Source of the DNA: JAICXG01 sp963801255
GTDB lineage: Bacteria > Verrucomicrobiota > Verrucomicrobiia > Chthoniobacterales > UBA10450
DNA length: 64,000 nt
Direction of reading: 5' to 3'
Assembly: GCA_963801255.1 (NCBI GenBank)
Contig: CAWDEC010000015.1
Location: 1 to 64,000 of the forward strand
The position numbers were made by a program, and so were the translations under genes. The notes beneath the pieces are model-generated. The model made no database searches. It had not been told where the DNA came from and saw only the letters and a list, made by a program, of their open reading frames with translations. Positions 62,561 through 64,000 of the stretch are shown here, one piece after another (position 1 is the stretch's first letter; each line of letters begins with the position of its first letter).

Positions 62561-63325
62561 TTAGCCTTCGCTCCAATTCGGCAACCGCTTTTCGAGAAAG
62601 GCGGCAATGCCTTCCTTCGCTTCAGCTGATTCGCGAGCTTCCATGTGATGACGCAGCGCTGCCTCGATGTCTTTTTTTACCGGGGAAGACCACAGTTCCT
62701 CGATTAATTGTTTTGTACTGGCGAGCGCGCCCGGTGCATTTTGCAGAATCGATCCGGCGATTTTCTGTGTCTCGTTCTCCAATTCGTTAGGCGGGACAAC
62801 CCGGTTGACGAGGCCAATCTCACGCGCGCGCTCCGCGCCGATGAGGTCACCTGTGAAAAGCAGCTCACGAATATCCCGCTCGCGCACTTGTCGCCGAAGA
62901 AAGGTCATGACCAGACCAGCTACGAGGCCGCGTCGTGCTTCCGGGTATCCAATTTTTGTCCGCTCGGCCGCGACAACAAAATCGCAGGCCGACATGAGGC
63001 CGGCGCCTCCCGCCACGGCGGCGCCATGAATCTGCGCGATCGTAATCAGACGGGTCTGGCTGATGGCGAGCAGCGTCTTCGCCACCATCTCGGCCGAGTG
63101 GTGCGCTCTTTCGGTCACGGTTGTTTCCTGTAGATCCAGCCCGGCACAAAATGCTTTGCCGGCGCCGCGCAGAATCAGAATGCGGGTCGCGGGATCGGTT
63201 CCTGCCTTCTCGACGGCATCTGTGAGCTCTGTGAGTAGCTCAATTGTCAGGGCGTTGCGGCGCTCGGGACGGTTCAGGGTTAGTGTCGTGATTCGGTCTT
63301 TAGTTTCGATGAGAACGTTAGGCAT
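62561..63325 (-). CDS. Enoyl-CoA hydratase/isomerase family protein
   Basis: A 254-aa crotonase-fold enzyme with the oxyanion-hole stretches AFCAGLDLQE and IHGAAVAGGAGLMSACDFVVAAE, and the acidic residues around YPEARRGL. It is similar to methylglutaconyl-CoA or enoyl-CoA hydratases. The divergent HMG-CoA lyase gene 49 bp away makes methylglutaconyl-CoA hydratase (leucine degradation) the best guess. The start codon is followed directly by the CGTTAGGC motif (63316-63323, encoding P-N). Confidence 0.88.
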   Translation of the reverse strand: MPNVLIETKDRITTLTLNRPERRNALTIELLTELTDAVEKAGTDPATRILILRGAGKAFCAGLDLQETTVTERAHHSAEMVAKTLLAISQTRLITIAQIHGAAVAGGAGLMSACDFVVAAERTKIGYPEARRGLVAGLVMTFLRRQVRERDIRELLFTGDLIGAERAREIGLVNRVVPPNELENETQKIAGSILQNAPGALASTKQLIEELWSSPVKKDIEAALRHHMEARESAEAKEGIAAFLEKRLPNWSEG

Positions 63326-63374
63326 AGTCGCGATTCGAATTGGTCTAAGATCGGCGATACGCTAGCCATCCGCC

Positions 63375-64000
63375 ATGGCTGAACCAAACGTGAAATTGAT
63401 CGAATGTCCGCGCGACGCCTGGCAAGGGCTGCCCAAGCTGATTCCCACCGAGCTGAAGGTTCGGTATTTGAACGGATTAATCGAAGCGGGCTTTCGTCAT
63501 CTCGATGCGGTGAGTTTTGTTTCGACAAAAGCTGTCCCGCAACTGGCGGATAGCGAAGGCGTCCTGGCGCAACTCGATGTGCCTAACGATCTCGAAATCA
63601 TTGGCATTGTCGTCAATGAAAGAGGCGCGGAACGCGCGATCGCAACGGGCAAGGTCAGCACACTGGGTTATCCCTGTTCGATTTCGCCGGCTTTTTTGCG
63701 GCGGAATCAAAACCAATCGCCGGAAGAAAATTGGAAAGTCTTGCAACGGATCCGGACACGAGCGGACGAAGCCGGTCTGAAAATGGTCGTTTATGTCTCG
63801 ATGGCATTTGGCAATCCCTATGGGGACTCGTGGAGCACGCAGCTACTTGCCGACACCGTTCGTCGGCTGAGAGAAGGCGGGGTGCGCGAGATTTCCCTCG
63901 CCGACACGGTCGGTGTCGCCGAGTCGTCTTTAATTGGCGAAGTGGTGAGAGCGGTTGTTCGAGAATCGCCGGACTTTGACCTCGGCGTGCACCTCCACAG
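63375..64000 (+). CDS. Hydroxymethylglutaryl-CoA lyase, 5' part
   Basis: From ATG 63375 an open frame runs off the right edge, giving 208 residues. It opens MAEPNVKLIECPRDAWQGLP, with R13/D14 equivalent to the HMG-CoA lyase metal/substrate residues. Then come EAGFRHLDAVSFVSTKAVPQ, the AFGNPYGDSW loop, SLADTVGVAE and GVHLH, which holds the metal-binding histidines. HMG-CoA lyase splits HMG-CoA to acetyl-CoA and acetoacetate in leucine breakdown. It is divergent from the crotonase gene and may share a bidirectional promoter in the 49-bp gap. Confidence 0.9.
   Translation, partial: MAEPNVKLIECPRDAWQGLPKLIPTELKVRYLNGLIEAGFRHLDAVSFVSTKAVPQLADSEGVLAQLDVPNDLEIIGIVVNERGAERAIATGKVSTLGYPCSISPAFLRRNQNQSPEENWKVLQRIRTRADEAGLKMVVYVSMAFGNPYGDSWSTQLLADTVRRLREGGVREISLADTVGVAESSLIGEVVRAVVRESPDFDLGVHLH

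Larger units (their letters stand above)
24505..63588. repeat. Dispersed octamer CGTTAGGC (TCGTTAGGC), 42 copies
   Basis: Starts of copies reading CGTTAGGC on the plus strand: 24505, 29866, 30745, 31630, 37384, 37811, 41283, 41980, 43561, 49455, 50347, 51386, 51989, 53755, 56026, 56416, 58274, 58775, 60132, 61052, 62001, 62785, 63316. Starts of copies reading GCCTAACG: 29053, 31090, 31275, 32891, 33424, 34965, 36514, 37304, 37520, 41481, 48731, 50025, 52689, 52855, 57822, 57846, 61317, 61533, 63581. Thirty-seven of the 42 have T before the C, giving the nonamer TCGTTAGGC. About 2 octamers would be expected by chance on two strands. Counted by eye; a few may be missed. Confidence 0.85.

Noticed and set aside
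29053..63588. CGTTAGGC copies as a Chi- or KOPS-like polar signal
   Set aside because: Orientation is nearly balanced (23 against 19) over the window, with no strand preference by gene direction, unlike polar replication-linked motifs.

Overview
The window reads as one chromosomal segment of a free-living, Gram-negative-type bacterium. RND efflux, outer-membrane lipoproteins, periplasmic Deg proteases and a penicillin-binding D,D-carboxypeptidase all point that way. Several traits suggest a Verrucomicrobiota lineage of the Chthoniobacterales/Spartobacteria kind: dockerin-like C-termini on secreted proteins, a tandem C-terminal module opening NISTR..(T/A)GD.V.IGG, small verrucomicrobial-looking proteins, and many genes without a clear Shine-Dalgarno. 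No rRNA or marker protein settles the taxonomy, so this placement is an inference.

Layout. Positions 1-33 hold the last codons of a gene entering from the left. From 343 to 9360 (minus strand) lies a complete tripartite RND efflux operon: outer-membrane factor, membrane-fusion lipoprotein and two tandem RND permeases. A small Spy/CpxP-like periplasmic protein follows (9656-10021). Positions 10639-17330 carry two large secreted proteins (a beta-helix protein, and a BNR-propeller protein with a dockerin-like end) and a small membrane protein. Positions 17898-26360 carry two coupled hybrid histidine kinases; the first has an 11-unit poly-HAMP array of exact 276-bp period.

From 26.5 kb onward the content is mostly housekeeping: nadK-tlyA, a CPBP protease, comF-accD-folC, an FTR1 iron permease, a cupredoxin protein, metG, a TMEM175-type channel, purB, DedA, and an ABC exporter/acyltransferase/glycosyltransferase cluster. 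Next come an active Deg protease with a degenerate Deg partner and a HAD phosphatase, dacA, a lipoprotein, a DUF2062 protein, a frameshifted DUF72 gene, tRNA-Asn and initiator tRNA, htrA-trxA, and an SDR/TetR pair sharing a palindromic operator. The right end has hsp20-lon, dinB, a TolB-like/TPR protein, an amidohydrolase, an enoyl-CoA hydratase and the 5' part of an HMG-CoA lyase gene that runs off the edge.

The most striking signal is not a gene. The octamer CGTTAGGC (mostly as TCGTTAGGC) occurs 42 times on the two strands by manual count, against about 2 expected. It lies inside genes in several reading frames, in intergenic gaps and even across stop codons, with no strand bias. Forty-one copies lie right of 29 kb, one at 24.5 kb and none before. 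This looks like a DNA-uptake-sequence-like or other genome-wide nucleotide signal that is depleted in the accessory left part of the window.
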